DNA from: Curvularia sp. ZM96
Taxonomy: Eukaryota; Ascomycota; Dothideomycetes; Pleosporales; Pleosporaceae
Direction: 5' to 3'
DNA length: 64,000 nt
Assembly: GCA_022457065.1 (NCBI GenBank)
Contig: JAJGBQ010000002.1
Coordinates: 3,720,001 to 3,784,000 of the forward strand
The translations under genes and the position numbers were made by a program. A model generated the notes under the pieces. That model made no database searches and was not told the DNA's origin. It was given only the letters and a program-made list of their open reading frames with translations. Shown one piece after another: positions 43,112 to 55,825 of this stretch (position 1 is the first letter of the stretch; the number at the start of each line of letters is the position of its first letter).

Positions 43112-46100
43112 CTAGAAACCGGCAATCTTCTTGAACCAACTTCCCCTCTTAACAGCAGGCGGTGCACCGCCATCAACAGCCGGTCTGCCATCCCACGTCC
43201 TGACGGGTGGCTCTTCATACGCAGGCGCGTAGCTCGTGCGTCTTGCATTTCTCTTGCGGTCACGTTCGTCATCCATGGGCTTCATAGTCTCGTAATTGCT
43301 TGCGCGACGACTGTGCTTGTACGCTCTGTCGCGTTCGCGCTCCTTGTCTTCTGCTTTGCGACGCTCAGCGCGCTCCTTATCGCGCTTGGGGCCGCGGCGG
43401 CCTGCGATGCGCAGGCGGATATCTTCGTCTTGGGATTGTGTCTCTTCTTCGTCGTCGAGATCTTCGTTAGCGCCAGGCGCGGGGTCGAGGACTGTCTCGG
43501 AGATCGGGGGAGGTAGGGGTGGCTCGTTGGAGAGAGATTCTACCCAGGACGACGTCTTGTCGCCGCTCTTGTTGTGCAGGTACGGCATATCCTCCTCTTC
43601 GACCTCTTCCCGTGCTTGACGAGAACCACGGTGTTTCTTGTAGGCATTACCATTGCGTTCGTCAAAGTAGTCGGTGATGGGCTCGCCGCTGGCTTGCACA
43701 GGATATTCAGAGTTGCGCCTGGCAGCACGGCGTTCTTCATGACGACGGCGACGGTCCTCGTCATCATCCATGTGTGTTCGGCGGCGCTCTGCCTTGATGC
43801 GATCTTCGTCGCGGTTCTTGTCTTTGCGACGGGATGAGCGCTTTTCGCGGTCTCGCTCATCGGTTAGTTTGCGCTCGCCTCGTGCCTTTCGTCGTTCTTC
43901 CTTCTCCGCTATGCGACGCAGTTGCTCTTCGGCTTCCTTGTTGCGACGTTCCAACTCAGCCATCTGGCGGGCCTTCTTCTCTGCAAGAGTTGCGCGCTCG
44001 TTTTCACGCTCACGCTCACGACGACGTTCAGCTTTGGCCTCTGCTTCTTCGAGTTCGGCGCGACGGGATTCTTTCTCTGCCTCGCGCTTTGCCCTGCGCT
44101 CAGCTCGTCTTGCCTCTCGCTCAGCGTCGTAATCGGCACTGCCATTTCCAGTGCCATTGGCACCAGACATCATGACGTCTTCACCCTCCGGAGCACGCGG
44201 ATTGCGTAGACTGCGACGCTCGTGACGAAGTCGCTTGGCTTCATCTTCAGTAACTGCGCCGCGCGTTGTAGATCGTTTGCGATGTCTGCGATCATCCTCG
44301 GTCTCGTAGGCGGTGCGACGGCGTTCGCGAGGCGCCTCTTCCGGTGCAGCCGCCTTCTTGCGGCCAAGTCCAAACATACCTTTGAAGCCTTTCACAGCAG
44401 CAGCAGTGCCTGCAACACCGGCAAGTGTGGCCATGGCGTCCGAGTTGCCGCGCGCACGACGAGGGCGCTCACGGTCCCGTTCACGGCGGGGTCGTTCAGC
44501 TTCAGCTGGCGCAGGGTCCATCTCCGTTGGGTCAGCAACCATAGGATCGTCTGCGCTGGGCGGCGCAGTCAACGGCTCAGGCTGCTGTGCTGAATCGCGC
44601 TTGGATTTGCGACGAGAATATTCAGGGCGGGAAGCTGGGGGAGGGGATTCATCCATGTCGTTCTCATCATCTATAGGATATGGGTCTAAGACAGGAGGCA
44701 GGCAATTAGCTTTGTGTGGTTGCAGATGACCAGGCCAGCCAATGAGAGACGCATCGTGATTAGCGGGGAGTGGCTTACCTCGAGTCCTGTCCTTTTCCCT
44801 AGCATCCCTGGTGCTGGCCCTGCGCGACGAGACTCTCTCGCCCGTGAGTCGAGCCGCCTTCGAGGATATCTTTGCATCAGTGTCAGTCTGCGGTGGCGAC
44901 ATCATGGCAGCGTCTTGATCGATCGAAGGTCGGCGTGACGACATTTTCATGCCTGAAGTGCGATGTGACTTAGAGCGCGACGGAGGGGGCGGCCCAACGC
45001 CAAACATGCCACCAAGCCCTGTAGAGACCCTGGCCGTCTTGGAACGTGACATTGTTGGTTTGGTTGCGTGCGCCTTGTCAGACCCTGATGATCGTGACTT
45101 GACATCGTTCTCTCTCGCTTCGGATGTTCGTCGATGCGATTTTGTGCGCGTCACTTCGGGCCTGGTAGCCCCGTCCTCACCACCAGATCTTGTCCTGTTC
45201 TTGGGTTTGGAGGCCCCGAACATACCACCCCATGCTCCAGTAGTTCCACTGCGGACTCTGTTGCGCTCCTTCTTCGGAGAAACTGTCTTGGGCTCTGGTA
45301 CAGGTTCCGGAGGTGGTGTGGGAAGTTTGGCAGGCGCATCTTCGTCTTCGTCTGCTGGAGCGGCATCTTCGTCTTCGTCTGCTGGAGCGGCATCTTCGTC
45401 ATCTAATACATCTACGCCCTCAGGTTCTTCTTCGACTATCACCACTTCTGGTTCTGGTTCCGGCTCAGGCGGAGGCGGTGGTGCCTTGGTCCTGCTGCTC
45501 TTCTTGGACTTTTTGTGCTTCTTTTCAGAGATCACAACAACAGGTTCCGGTTCAGGTTCAGGTTCAGGCTCAGGCTCTGCTTCTGGCTCAGGCTCGGGTT
45601 CGTCCGCAACTGGCTCTGGCTCTGGCTCTGGCTCCGGTTCAGGCTCTTCCAGTACTGGTGGAGGTGGCGGTGGAGTTTCATCAATGGACGGCCAGCCTCT
45701 GGATTTGCTACTCTTCTTGGACTTCTTGAGCTTCTTCAGCTCTTGGAGAACAAGAGGCACATGCACTGGTTCTGGTTCAGGCTCTGGTTCAGGCTCCGGC
45801 TCCTCAGGCTCTGGAGGTGGTGGCGGCGGCGGCGCGTCAGCAAAATCCATAAAATCACCGTCGTCATCAGGAAATGCTCCTGGTGCAGGCGATCGATCCT
45901 CGACTACCTCGACAAACTCTGGTTCGGGTTCAGGAATGACGATTGGGGCTTCCTCCAGCTTGGACTTTTTGGACTTCTTGAGCAGCCTTCTCTCCTCTTT
46001 AGACAGCTTCTTTGGGGGCACTTCGACAATCTCGACAATCTCCGGTTCCGGTTCTGGTTCCGGCTCTTCGGGTATGGGCTCTGGCACAGGCTCTGGCTCC

Positions 46101-49100
46101 GGCTCAGCATGTCGGCTCTTCTTGGATTTCTTGAGCAGCCTTCGTTCTTCCTTAGACAGCTTCTTTGGAGGTGGCTCTTCCACAACAACTACAGGTTCAG
46201 GTTCCGGTTCAGGTTCAGGCTCTGCTTCTGGCTCGGGTTCAGGTTCGGGTTCAGGCTCAGGTTCAGGCTCTTGTTCTGGTTCTGGTTCTGGGTCAGGTTT
46301 CACAGGCATATCGGTTATGGGGTCGATGACACTTTTGCGGAGAGAGATGCCCCAGGCACTGCCCCAGCCACCAGATGCTGCCTTCTGCTCCCTCCTGGTA
46401 GGTTTCTCAAGCTCAGCCAGAAGTTCGTGCGGGTCTGCGTCTTTAACGAGGTCGAGCAAGTCATCGTCTGCGGGCTCCGCAGGAGGCTCTGGAGGCGGTG
46501 GAGGTGGCGGGGGAGCTTCTTCGACGACACCCCTCTTCTTTTTCTTCTTCTTCTCCTTGAGAGGAACGGGCTCGGGCTCAACGACGGCTGCTTGCTCAGC
46601 AGCGAGACGGGCAGCTTCAGCCTCCTCGGCCTCCAGCCTGGCTTTCTCAGCGGCTTCGGCAGCTTCGGCGGCTTCTCTTTCTAATCTCTCTTGCTCTTCA
46701 AGTGCCGCTCTCTCTTTAGCCTCGCGCTCGCGCTTCTGTCTGGGAGTTTCCTTCTTCTTAGACAGTCCGAATAGACCCCACCCAGAACTCCTCTCGGCTT
46801 CCTCCTTAGCCCTAGCCTCGGCTTCTTCAGCTTCCCTTTGAGCCTTCTCGGCCGCCTCAGCAGCTTCGCGTGCGAGTCGCTCCTCTTCCTCTGCAGCAAG
46901 ACGCGCGGCTTCTTCGGCTGCAAGGCGTTCTTGCTCCTCGCGTTCAAGGCGCTCCCTTTCCGCTTGCTCAGCAGCCTCCCTCTCCAAGCGCTCTTGCTCC
47001 TCCTTCTTTTCCCGAGCTTTTCGCTCTTTCGTAGTTTCCTTCTTCTTCGAAGATCCCCAGATACTGGCGCCCCATCCTGCAAGCTTCGATCCCGCAGATT
47101 CCTCCTCTTGCTTCTTCTTTCTCCTCCTCTCTTCCTCTTCTGCCGCTATGCGTGCTGCCTCTGCTTCTTCCGCTGCAATTCTGGCTGCCTCCTCCTCTGC
47201 TGCAATTCGAGCAGCCTCGGCCTCGGCCTCCTCTGCAGCGATCCGCGCAGCTTCTGCTTCTGCCGCTTCTGCCTCTTCTGCAGCGATTCGTTCAGCTTCC
47301 GCATCAGCTTCCGCGTCAGCTTCTTCTGCGGCAATGCGAGCTGCTTCTTCATCGGCTTCTCGTGCGAGGCGTTCTTCCTCCTCTTGCTGAGCGGCCTCCC
47401 TCTCTAAGCGCTCCTGCTCCTCACGCTCCTTCTTCTCGCGTTTCTCGCGAGCTCGCTTCTCCAGAGAAGTTTCCTTCTTGGGAGGTTTGGCTGAACCTAT
47501 AGATCCCCAGATGCTGCTTGATTTGCTTTCCTTATCCTTCTTGCTCTTCTTCTTCTCTTCCACCGGCGCCTCTTCCACTACAGGCTCCTCAGCGGGTGGT
47601 GGGTCGTCGAGCGAGATAAGATCCTCAAAGGTATCAGTCGGCGCAACCGGCACAACCTCACCCCTTTTCTTCTTCTTCTTTATGGTGGGAGCACCGAGAC
47701 CCCAGATGTCTTCCTCTTCTGCGGGTGGAGGCGCTTCGATCTCTTTGGGCGGCGGAAGCTCAGGTTCGAACTCGCCTGGAGGTGTTGGCACGTTTGGTGG
47801 AACAAGACCCTTCTTGCTCTTCTTAACTTTCTTGCCAATATTAAATGCTGCGCTTCCCCAGGGGTCTTCCTCATCAGGCTTCTGGACAGGTATCGTGGTA
47901 TCCTCGAGTACCTCGACTGGAGCGTCCTTCTTGGGGTCTTTCTTCTTTCTCTTGCTCCAGGATGGCGCGCCCCAATCGTCCTCAGCGTCCTCGGGTTCTT
48001 CAACATCCTCGGGCGCTTGGATAGGCGCGGCTTCCTCAACCGGCTCAGGCTCTGGCAGCGGTTCTAGTTCAAGCGCTTTGCCGCTCTTCTTCTTCTTTTT
48101 TGTGCCACCCCATATCGAGCTCAGGCCCCAATCGGAGCCTTTGTCTTCTTCTTGGGGTGGAACCGGCTCAGGCTCTGGAATTGGTTCAGGCTCGACTGGT
48201 GGAGGCTCTTCAACAATTACAGCGGCACCCTTCTTGCTCTTCTTGGTCTTTTTGGCGGTGGGCGCTGCTGAACCCCAGTCATCCCAGGTATCGGCAGGCT
48301 TCTCCTCTGCAGGTTCTGGTTCCAAGACTTCAGGTTCAGGAGGCGGAGGCGGCGGAGGTGGAGGAAGTTCTTCCTTTGCGCCTTTCTTCTTTTTCTTCTT
48401 GGTCGTTGGTGCTGCAGCAGCGCCCCAATCACCCCAAGGATCGTCTTCTTTCTTCTTCTTCTCGGCCTCTGCTGCGGCGGCGGCAGCGGCAGCGGCAGCC
48501 TCTTCTTCCTCGATCCTCTTCGCCTCGGCCTCTTCCTCTTCGATGCGTTTGCGCTCTGCTTCCTCTTCTTCCTGGCGCTGGAGCTCAGCGGCCTCTTCTT
48601 CCTCTTTCTGCCGTTTGGCCGCTTCTTCTTCCTCTCTCGCCTTGGCCTCTTTAGCCTCTTTGTCTAGCTTGGCCTTGAGCTTCTTAGCTTGAGACTTGCT
48701 AAGTCCGGCAAATGGGTCAACCGCAGGCACTTCTGGCTTTGGAGGCTCCGGCTCAGGTTCAGGCTCAACTGGAACTGACTCTGGTTCGGGTTCAGGCTCC
48801 GGGGGAGGAGGTGGTGGCTCTTCTTTTGCTCCTTTCTTACCTTTCTTCTTCTTCACACCAGCAGCAGCGCCATCCCACCCACCCCACGGATCATCTTCCT
48901 TGGCAGGCTCAGGTACTGGTTCAGGAACAGGCTCAGGCACACTGTCATCTATCAAGACCCCTTTCTTGGTCTTTTTAGATTTGGTGCCGGAGCCAATGGC
49001 CCAGGCATCATCCTCGGCGGGCTTCTCCTCGGCGGGAGGTGTTGACTTGAAAGCGTCAAAGTCGAAGTCAAATCCGTTTGGGTCCTTCTTCTTCTTCTTA

Positions 49101-50683
49101 TCCGAGGAGCCCCAGGGGTCCGCGTCTGCAGTCGCGTTCTTGCCGCTGTCAATTAATCCCCAACCGGATGATTTGTTTGATGAGCCCCAACCAGAAGCCC
49201 AACTGCTAAGTCCAGGTAGTCCAAATCCAGATTTTGTTGCGCTAGTATCACTCTTGTTCATGTCAATTTTTGGTGGGCTTCCGTCGTCGAGGTTGATGTC
49301 GTCGAATGTTGTTGGAGGTCCGGCAGGTGGTTCAGGAGGAGGCGGGGGTGCGGCCTCGGTAGTCTATCGTGAGTTAGCGCCACGCGACATATAATTAAAG
49401 GAGCCGGAACAAGACAAACCTTCCCCTTTTTGCTCTTCTTCTTCTTTCCCACGCCGAGTGAGGCCCACTCATCTGTGTTCTGGCTCGGATTCGCCCAGCT
49501 TAGGTCAGCTGCTGCTTTGGTCACGGAAATTGTTGTGGCGGCGGCAGCTGCAGCCGCTGCAGCAGCCTCTTCCTCTTCCTTCTTCTTGCGCTCGGCTTCC
49601 TCTTCGGCCTCTTTCGCCAGACGTTCCTCTTCTTCCTTCTGCAGACGCTCCTCTTCCTCTTTCTTTAAGCGCTCCTCCTCCTCTCTCTTCAGTCTCTCCT
49701 CTTCTTCTTTCTGCTGCTTTTTCGTTTTCTTCTTGCCCTTGTCTCCGTCACCTCCATCTCCACCGTCCCCACCGGCAGCCCCACCGTCCGGGGGAGGATC
49801 ACTGCCGTTGTCATCGCCACCGATAGGTGGTTCGTCCTTTTTCTCCTCAACAGGAGTGGCTGCTGGTTTCTTTGCTGCCGCCTTTTGCTTGCCCTTCTTT
49901 GCGTGTGACTTGATGCCAGTTTCGCAGTGTCCAAAATCAATGTCCGCGTACAATGATTCCATGTCCAAGCGGAATACCGAAGAGCCAGCTAAGCGCTTCT
50001 TGCTTGGGCGTGGATGTTTGGGATCGGTAGAGCATGGCGAGGCGTCGAGGGAGGAAAAGGTACAGTGGTGAGGGGTTTGCGCAACGGCCAGCGCATCGGT
50101 GGAGGTGTAGTCTGGAGGTAGGTCTGCAATAGAGTCGTCATATGAAGGTGGTGGGGCTTCGTAGACGGGCAGTGGCTGGTTCCATGGCTCTAGTATAAAC
50201 GTAGAAGCAGAGGAGAGAAGATGAGACGATCGGGTTGCGAGGGCGGACCGCTAGACAGGAGTTAGAGATTGAAGCCAGCGAATGGACAGACGCGAGGGTG
50301 GTTCGGGGAGGTGAAGCTTGGGAGGCGGGGTGGTGGTAACCAAACAAAACGTGGACAAGGGACCAAACAAAGCAATTTCGCCATACCGAGAGATCGTCGC
50401 GCCACGATTTTCTATCGTCAGAGTCGCGGGTGTCCAGTCTTTGGAGCGCAAACTCCAAATCCTCGATCAATTTGGCCATGGTGCTACCAATTCCAGAATC
50501 GCATGAGGTCATGTTCCCATAGCAGTAGACGCTGGAGGGCCAAGCATTTTCTAATTCCAAGATTTCACTCTTGTTGTATCCGTCCCAAGCACTTTCAGCC
50601 GATCCAGTCCTCGACAGCGGCGGGGTCTTTTGTCTCGCGGATGGCGCGACGGCGGCGGCGCGACGAGAGATGGTACGAGACAT
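43112..50683 (-). CDS. Giant disordered protein with WG/poly-Lys and Pro-Glu repeats
   Basis: Four minus-strand exons (50683-50387, 50250-49420, 49363-44779, 44685-43112) give 2,428 residues. Junctions are supported by phase and by gtatgg/ctag, gtttgt/gatag and gtaagc/cttag signals. The N terminus has a compact-looking part (AWPSSVYCYGNMTSCDSG) and a PPPSYDDSIADLPPDYT motif. Then come Lys/Glu coiled-coil runs. A long middle part repeats a module: acidic Pro-Glu stretch, D-D-x-W-G-x-W-G, and a poly-Lys/Gly patch, some 20 times. There are also Ala/Glu/Arg helices and a basic C-terminal third rich in Arg/Ser, ending SWFKKIAGF. There are no enzyme or membrane domains. The alternating charge suggests a scaffold or condensate-forming protein; the family is unknown to me. 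The third intron (93 bases) has no stop and keeps frame. Confidence 0.82.
45337..45400. repeat. 27-base tandem repeat in the giant gene
   Basis: A unit of the type catcttcgtcttcgtctgc... with 27-base period is repeated about 2.4 times. On the minus strand it encodes copies of a 9-residue DEDEDAAPA motif, so the period is frame-neutral. Confidence 0.75.
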
Positions 50684-52629
50684 TATGCGAATAGGAGCGG
50701 CGCAAGTGGAAGGAGCACGGCAGAGGTGAGCACATGAGAGCTCGAGCAAAACCGCAAGAGAGGAGCGGCAGGCGGGCGAGGGCGAGGGCGGGTGTCGTCG
50801 TTATGATGCGGAGGCGGGAGAGGCGCAGCGTGACTGCTCTGGTGATGTGCTGCTGCAGGGGCTTGCTGCGACCGGTTATAGTGGTGAGGATGGCGGTAGT
50901 AAACAATGGCCGTAGTAGTCGCAACCGCAACAACGTCAATGATAGACTAGGCCCATAAACAACCCCGGTCCCCCAGGCAGAGTGGAGATGGCAATGGGAG
51001 TTTGGCGCAGAGGACGGGCGGCGACTATGCGACGGGCGGGCAGAGGTCTGGAGCGGGAGCGGCGAAGAAGCAGGGGAGCGGGCGTCGCGAGTGGTCACAA
51101 GGACTGGGTGTGGGTGTGGGCGTGGGATGAGTGTTTCCGCAACGCCAATGGCTATCGGCGTCGAATAGGCTCTGGTTGAGCGGGCGCACCAAGCCGGTTG
51201 GAGCTTGCGGAGCGTTTCATCCACCTCGTCACACACGCGCCCGGACCAGCAGGCGGAAAAAGTGCAAAAATGAGGGGTGTTTGCGGGCAGGGTGGACGGC
51301 ACAGTCTGGGGATGGGATGGGGATTGGGATTGGGATGGGGATGGCGAGAAAAATCGAGGGCTCCGGCCAGATGCAGGGAAAGAGCGATGCGCGCGGTGCG
51401 ATGCGCGAAGCGGGCGGCAGAGGCCAAGTTATTCCGCTTGTGTTTGAAAAAAATGGGCGGCTTAGGCCCGGGGTGCATTGCACGCCGTGAATGAGTGCTG
51501 CGCTTTGGTGCATCCGTCGAACCCAGCCATGTCTGTCTGCCCGTATGTACGACTAGCACGGTTCCCAGCCATGCCCTGGCCACGGGCCAATTGCGGCAGC
51601 CGAGGTGGGTAGGACGTCCTGTTGGCACGCTCTCATGCCATCTGCTGCTCTACACCGCCAGTCCTCTTCTACACCTCCGGCCTCTTGTCTTTGCCCAATC
51701 CAACCACCCCGCCAACACCCCTTCGCCCAGCGCGGCAAATCTTGCACCATACCAGGCGTGCATGCGAGCTGCCGCTTTCGCCGCCCGTGGTACGTGGACA
51801 ACGCATAGCGTACTCGGTTTTGCATGATGCGACGCCGTCCCGTCCCTCCCATGGCCCAGCATGACGCGCTGTTCGGTCGGGTGGGGTCAACCGCACACTA
51901 TCGCCCTCTCTGCCCTCGTCACCAGCCCACGAGGCAGGCTAATTCTGGCCCCAGGACTCCACTCCATGGTTCCTCTGCCTTCTGATCACTTCTAGTCGAG
52001 GCTAGCATCGACTCTCGGTCAGGCCCAATGGGTTGGGTGTTCAGTAGAGCATTTTTTAGATTGCTTTGGCAGCCCTACGTGCATGCATGACAGCCGTGTG
52101 TCAAGCTTCTACGGCTAGACTGCAAACTACCAGCTACCACCTACGAGCTAACAGCCACGAGCCCAGAGCTACGGGCTTACTTGCATCCACAAAAGCAAAA
52201 GAGAGAAAAAAACGTGCCCACCTACACCGGAGCTCGTGACCCCTTCGCGCCGCCCCGGGGTATCAATACAACAAAGGAAAAGAAGCTATCTATCGTCATG
52301 TCCTCCCAAAAAAGAGATGCTGGCAAGTCTGCCCAAGCAACTGGTGAAACAGCAGCAGCAACAAGTCGAAATAGAACAAGAAAACAAGGGGGGATAGAGA
52401 AAATAAAATAAAAAATAACGGTAAGTGTGAAGCAAAAAGACCGACGGAGACGCTGAAACAAACACATGGGACGACGAAACATCCAACGGGGTTTTTGTGC
52501 GTAACGTCGATATCGACAAGGTTCGTGGGTAAACAAAATACGACCTACGCTAAGTCGCTGCATTCGAGTTAGACATTACCATATAGTATAAAAGACAAAG
52601 GAGATTCAAGTGAGTGGGGGCGGCTTCTC
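50684..52629. other. Intergenic region with G-rich and short repeats
   Basis: 1.9 kb between two minus-strand genes. It includes the promoter of the giant gene (about 50,690-51,200) and probably a long 3' untranslated region of the next gene (AT-rich, 52,150-52,629). A G-rich tandem tract is listed separately. No supported coding frame is seen. Confidence 0.5.
51308..51344. repeat. G-rich tandem tract
   Basis: About six copies of a gggat or ggggat unit (ggggatgggatggggattgg, then similar) lie in a row. Four or more G-runs so close together could form a quadruplex on the plus strand. Confidence 0.7.
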
Positions 52630-55133
52630 TCACGAAGATTGGCCGTCTTCCAGGTCCTCGCCCATGAGGATTTTCCGTGCTTCGTCAAGTCTTCGTCGCA
52701 GCGCCTTGCGCTCATACGCCTCGCCGTATGTGCTTTGCAGCTGAGAGCACACGTGTTGTATCCCAGCAGCAACCGCATACACCAGCTGTGTTTCTTCGTC
52801 GCTGAGTGCAATCCGCGGCTCGTCTCGCGAACTTTCCGTCAAGACGGAAAACAGCTTCGACGTTTGAAGACCACTGGCAAATTCTGCTGGTGAGGGCGAG
52901 CCGCGGGACAAAGTCGAGTGAGGAGGCGATACACCGCTGCCGCTTCGCATGTTGATTGCAGAGTCAGACCTGAGCGACAGATAACTGTTCCGAACGCCGC
53001 GCTGAGTGAGCAATCGCGACTGGTTGGACATGATCTGCTGAGAAAACTGATCCATCTGCTCATTCTCAGCCTCTTCGTCCTCGTCCTCGTCTTGATCCTC
53101 AGCGGCCGTAGCAAACGTCGCTACCGTTGACACCGAATCCACGCTGGGGTTCCGTTGGTGGAACGAGACCCTCTTTTCAGCCTTGCTAAGCTCCTCGCTT
53201 GTCTGCATCGCTGTCACTGGTCGCGTGGTGGCTACCGAGGTACCCGAACTTGTACTCGACCGACGGTCTCCTAGACTGTACGTTCCCATGGCGCTATGCA
53301 GAAAGAAGGTTTCGTAGTCGAATGCATCTACCCGGTCCTCATGTCGCTCCGTTGTAGGCATCTCATACACCGCATCCTCATACACGCTCTCGGGTTCGCC
53401 ATTTGCATCCTCGCCGTAGACCGAGACAAAGTCACTGTCGTCGACATCTTCCACGTCTGACGCTTCATACTCTTCAGAGTCGGCTTCGCGCTCTTCGTAT
53501 GGCTGGCCAGAGTATCCGTGTCCGCGGGCCGTGTCAGATTGGTCCCTGTATTGTCGCACCAGATTCTCCCCATGCAGTTGCGAGGTAGTCGTCGTAGCGC
53601 TTGCTGGCCGATCCTGTACTTCAGGGTAGAGTCCAGTTCGAGTGCCTGTTTCAGTCGTGATGCCCAGTCCAGTCGTTCGGGTACTGGGGCTCTCAGGCGG
53701 ATGCGTGCTTGACGCAGGATACCATGTATCGGCAGAAGTAAAGGGGCTTGGTGAGCGAAGACTCTGCATACTACGTCGCCGGAGATGATCTTCCTGCGCC
53801 TTTAGTTTGAGACTTGAAATTCTGCCCTTGAGATCATTCATCTGGTCACGAAGGCCGCTAGCTGCCGACGCGGATCGTTGTATCCTGGCTCCATCCTCAT
53901 CCTCTCGTAGGGTTTCTAACACAGGCGGCGATTTGGAACTTCTTGAGGCGGATCTTGCAGCAGCATGGTCACGGTCGGAGTTGGTCCAGGTATTACGTGG
54001 ATTGCGAAGGTGGTCCACGCTCCGAGACTCTTTGATGGGGAAACGTCCTTGACCATAACTCTCTGGCGCCCATGGACCACTGGTATGACCGAATGCACTA
54101 GATGCCCTCTTGATGGACGACACTCTTGTCATGTACGAAGGCGTAAAGGGCAGCGGCACCGAGGTTTCACTCAGATTGCGCGAGTGGCCAGAACTGCTGC
54201 TGGGCGTGAGTAGCGACTGCCGATACGAAGGGAGGCGTGGAGGAATTGGTCCCATACCGGCATACAGCCTTCGATCTCGTTCGCGGCTGGCTGCCATGTG
54301 GTGTGGAAGATCGGACAAACCTCTGGAACTAAAGGTGGGCGAAACGACCAATGACTCTCGAGCACCGCGGAGGTTTCCCTCCATAACCTGCTATGGTAAG
54401 CAATGGCTTAAGGCAATACAAACAATGTGGAGACGGGGCGTACATTCAACCTCTTTTTGGCGTTGGCTAGGATGATCTCTGCCCGTCTGCTAAGCGCTGC
54501 CGACGAGTATGGATCGTCGTCGTCGTCGTCGCTGACATTGGCTGCCATGCCGTCACCACCACCGTCAGGCTCAACCCTGGAGCGATGTCGCTTCTCCTGC
54601 TCTTCGAAATCTACGCCACTGTCGTCAAACGAGTCGTGGCTGTCGAAGCCCGGCCAATGCTCGAAATCCTCGGAAAAAACTGAGCTCGACGAAGGGCTGA
54701 CTTTACGCTGGTCCTGGCCGCGCCAACTGCCGGGTGAATGGCTGCTGGGAGCAGTGTGGATGGTGGGCGACGAGGCCAGGACGTGATCACGGGTAGTCAT
54801 GCTCCTGGACGAGGCAACTGAGTCGGTCGCGTTGCGCAGCGTGGAGCGTGAGGACTGTGCGGAGAGCGAGGACTGTGCTGATAGTGACGGTAAACCTATT
54901 TGTTGTGAGGCGCGGCGCCGGCTCTGGGCTCCTGAACTTAATCGGCGAGGACTGGATTCGGCGTGGCGGTACAGGTCGGAGGGCGAAGGGGGTCGCTCAA
55001 TGAGCGGAATGGGTGAGGTTGCGCGGTCGTAGTCGGCCTCGTCGAGGGCTGGCAAGATCATGCCCGCATCGCTGAGCGTCGGGGAGCGCTGCCCCCGGGG
55101 GGGAGCAGGACGGGAGGCTGCAGTGACGGCCAT
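52630..55133 (-). CDS. Conserved-looking Ser-rich protein of unknown function
   Basis: Two minus-strand exons, 55133-54444 and 54387-52630, joined across a 56-base intron (gtacgc...agcag, phase 0), give 815 residues. Most of it is Ser/Arg/Pro-rich and predicted disordered. Ordered or conserved-looking islands are an acidic run followed by a helix (SSAALSRRAEIILANAKKRL), a coiled-coil-like SGLRDQMNDLKGRISSLKLK, an acidic VYGEDANGEPESVYEDAVYE patch, and a C-terminal helical domain (ALSDEETQLVYAVAAGIQHV onward). Many S/T-P sites suggest kinase control. It resembles uncharacterised Dothideomycete and Eurotiomycete proteins; I cannot name a function. Polarity or cell-cycle roles would be guesses. 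Confidence 0.85.
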
Positions 55134-55825
55134 GGGAGCGGGCGGGGGGGTCGGGACAGGCTCAGGCTGTTACGTTGGCTTGGCTGCAGTACTGAACATG
55201 TTCGTCGAGTCGAGCGGGCGTGTGGAGGAGCAACTTGTTTTCCTGCGCGAGGCCTGAATCAAAAGCAATGGTTGGGCAGGTGGGACAGGACTCAAGAGGC
55301 GAAAGACACTGGGCGCCTGGACCTGATCTTCATAATTTGAGCGTGATTAGAACGTATCCTAACATTGTACTATTAGGGGTCGGCAAATTGGACGGGCGCC
55401 ATTCCAGCCAACGGCTTGTGATTCGCGACGCCGAGCCTTGGGCGCACGTGCAAGCCGCTTACTGCCAGGCACGCCGACTGGGATGTCCGCCATATGTAAG
55501 GGGCGATCCATGCGGCGCGGAATGATACCAAATGAGCAGCTCAGAGAATCATCCTAATCCTCGCCTGGCCACGCACGCAGTCCTGTCCCCCTCGTACTGA
55601 CGCGCTCCAAAGAGGCCTAGTGCCAGCCCGCCGTGCAACGAGGAGACCAGGCGCACGCGGACCGCATTCGGGCCGGGCTCCACGCCGCCTCCAGCGACTC
55701 GCTAGACGACGGCTCACGTGACCAAGATGCCCCATGCTGCTATGCAGAGATCATCCTTCCCATGTTCGCTAATGCAGGAACCATCAGAGCAAGGACAAAA
55801 AACAAACTCCACACAAGATGCATTT
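55134..55825. other. Intergenic region
   Basis: These 692 bases contain the promoter of the Ser-rich gene and the 3' end of the sld3 gene. No tRNA, repeat or frame is supported. Confidence 0.55.

Noticed and set aside
44949..46841. A 630-codon plus-strand frame opposite the giant gene
   Set aside because: It is the mirror of the Pro-Glu/Lys repeat codons and reads as Gly/Ser monotony; no splice sites or promoter support it.
50595..51628. Minus-strand frames upstream of the giant gene's start
   Set aside because: They lie in the CT-rich leader; the first in-frame ATG that fits is 50683, and upstream codons show low-complexity Ser/Pro/His typical of leader DNA.
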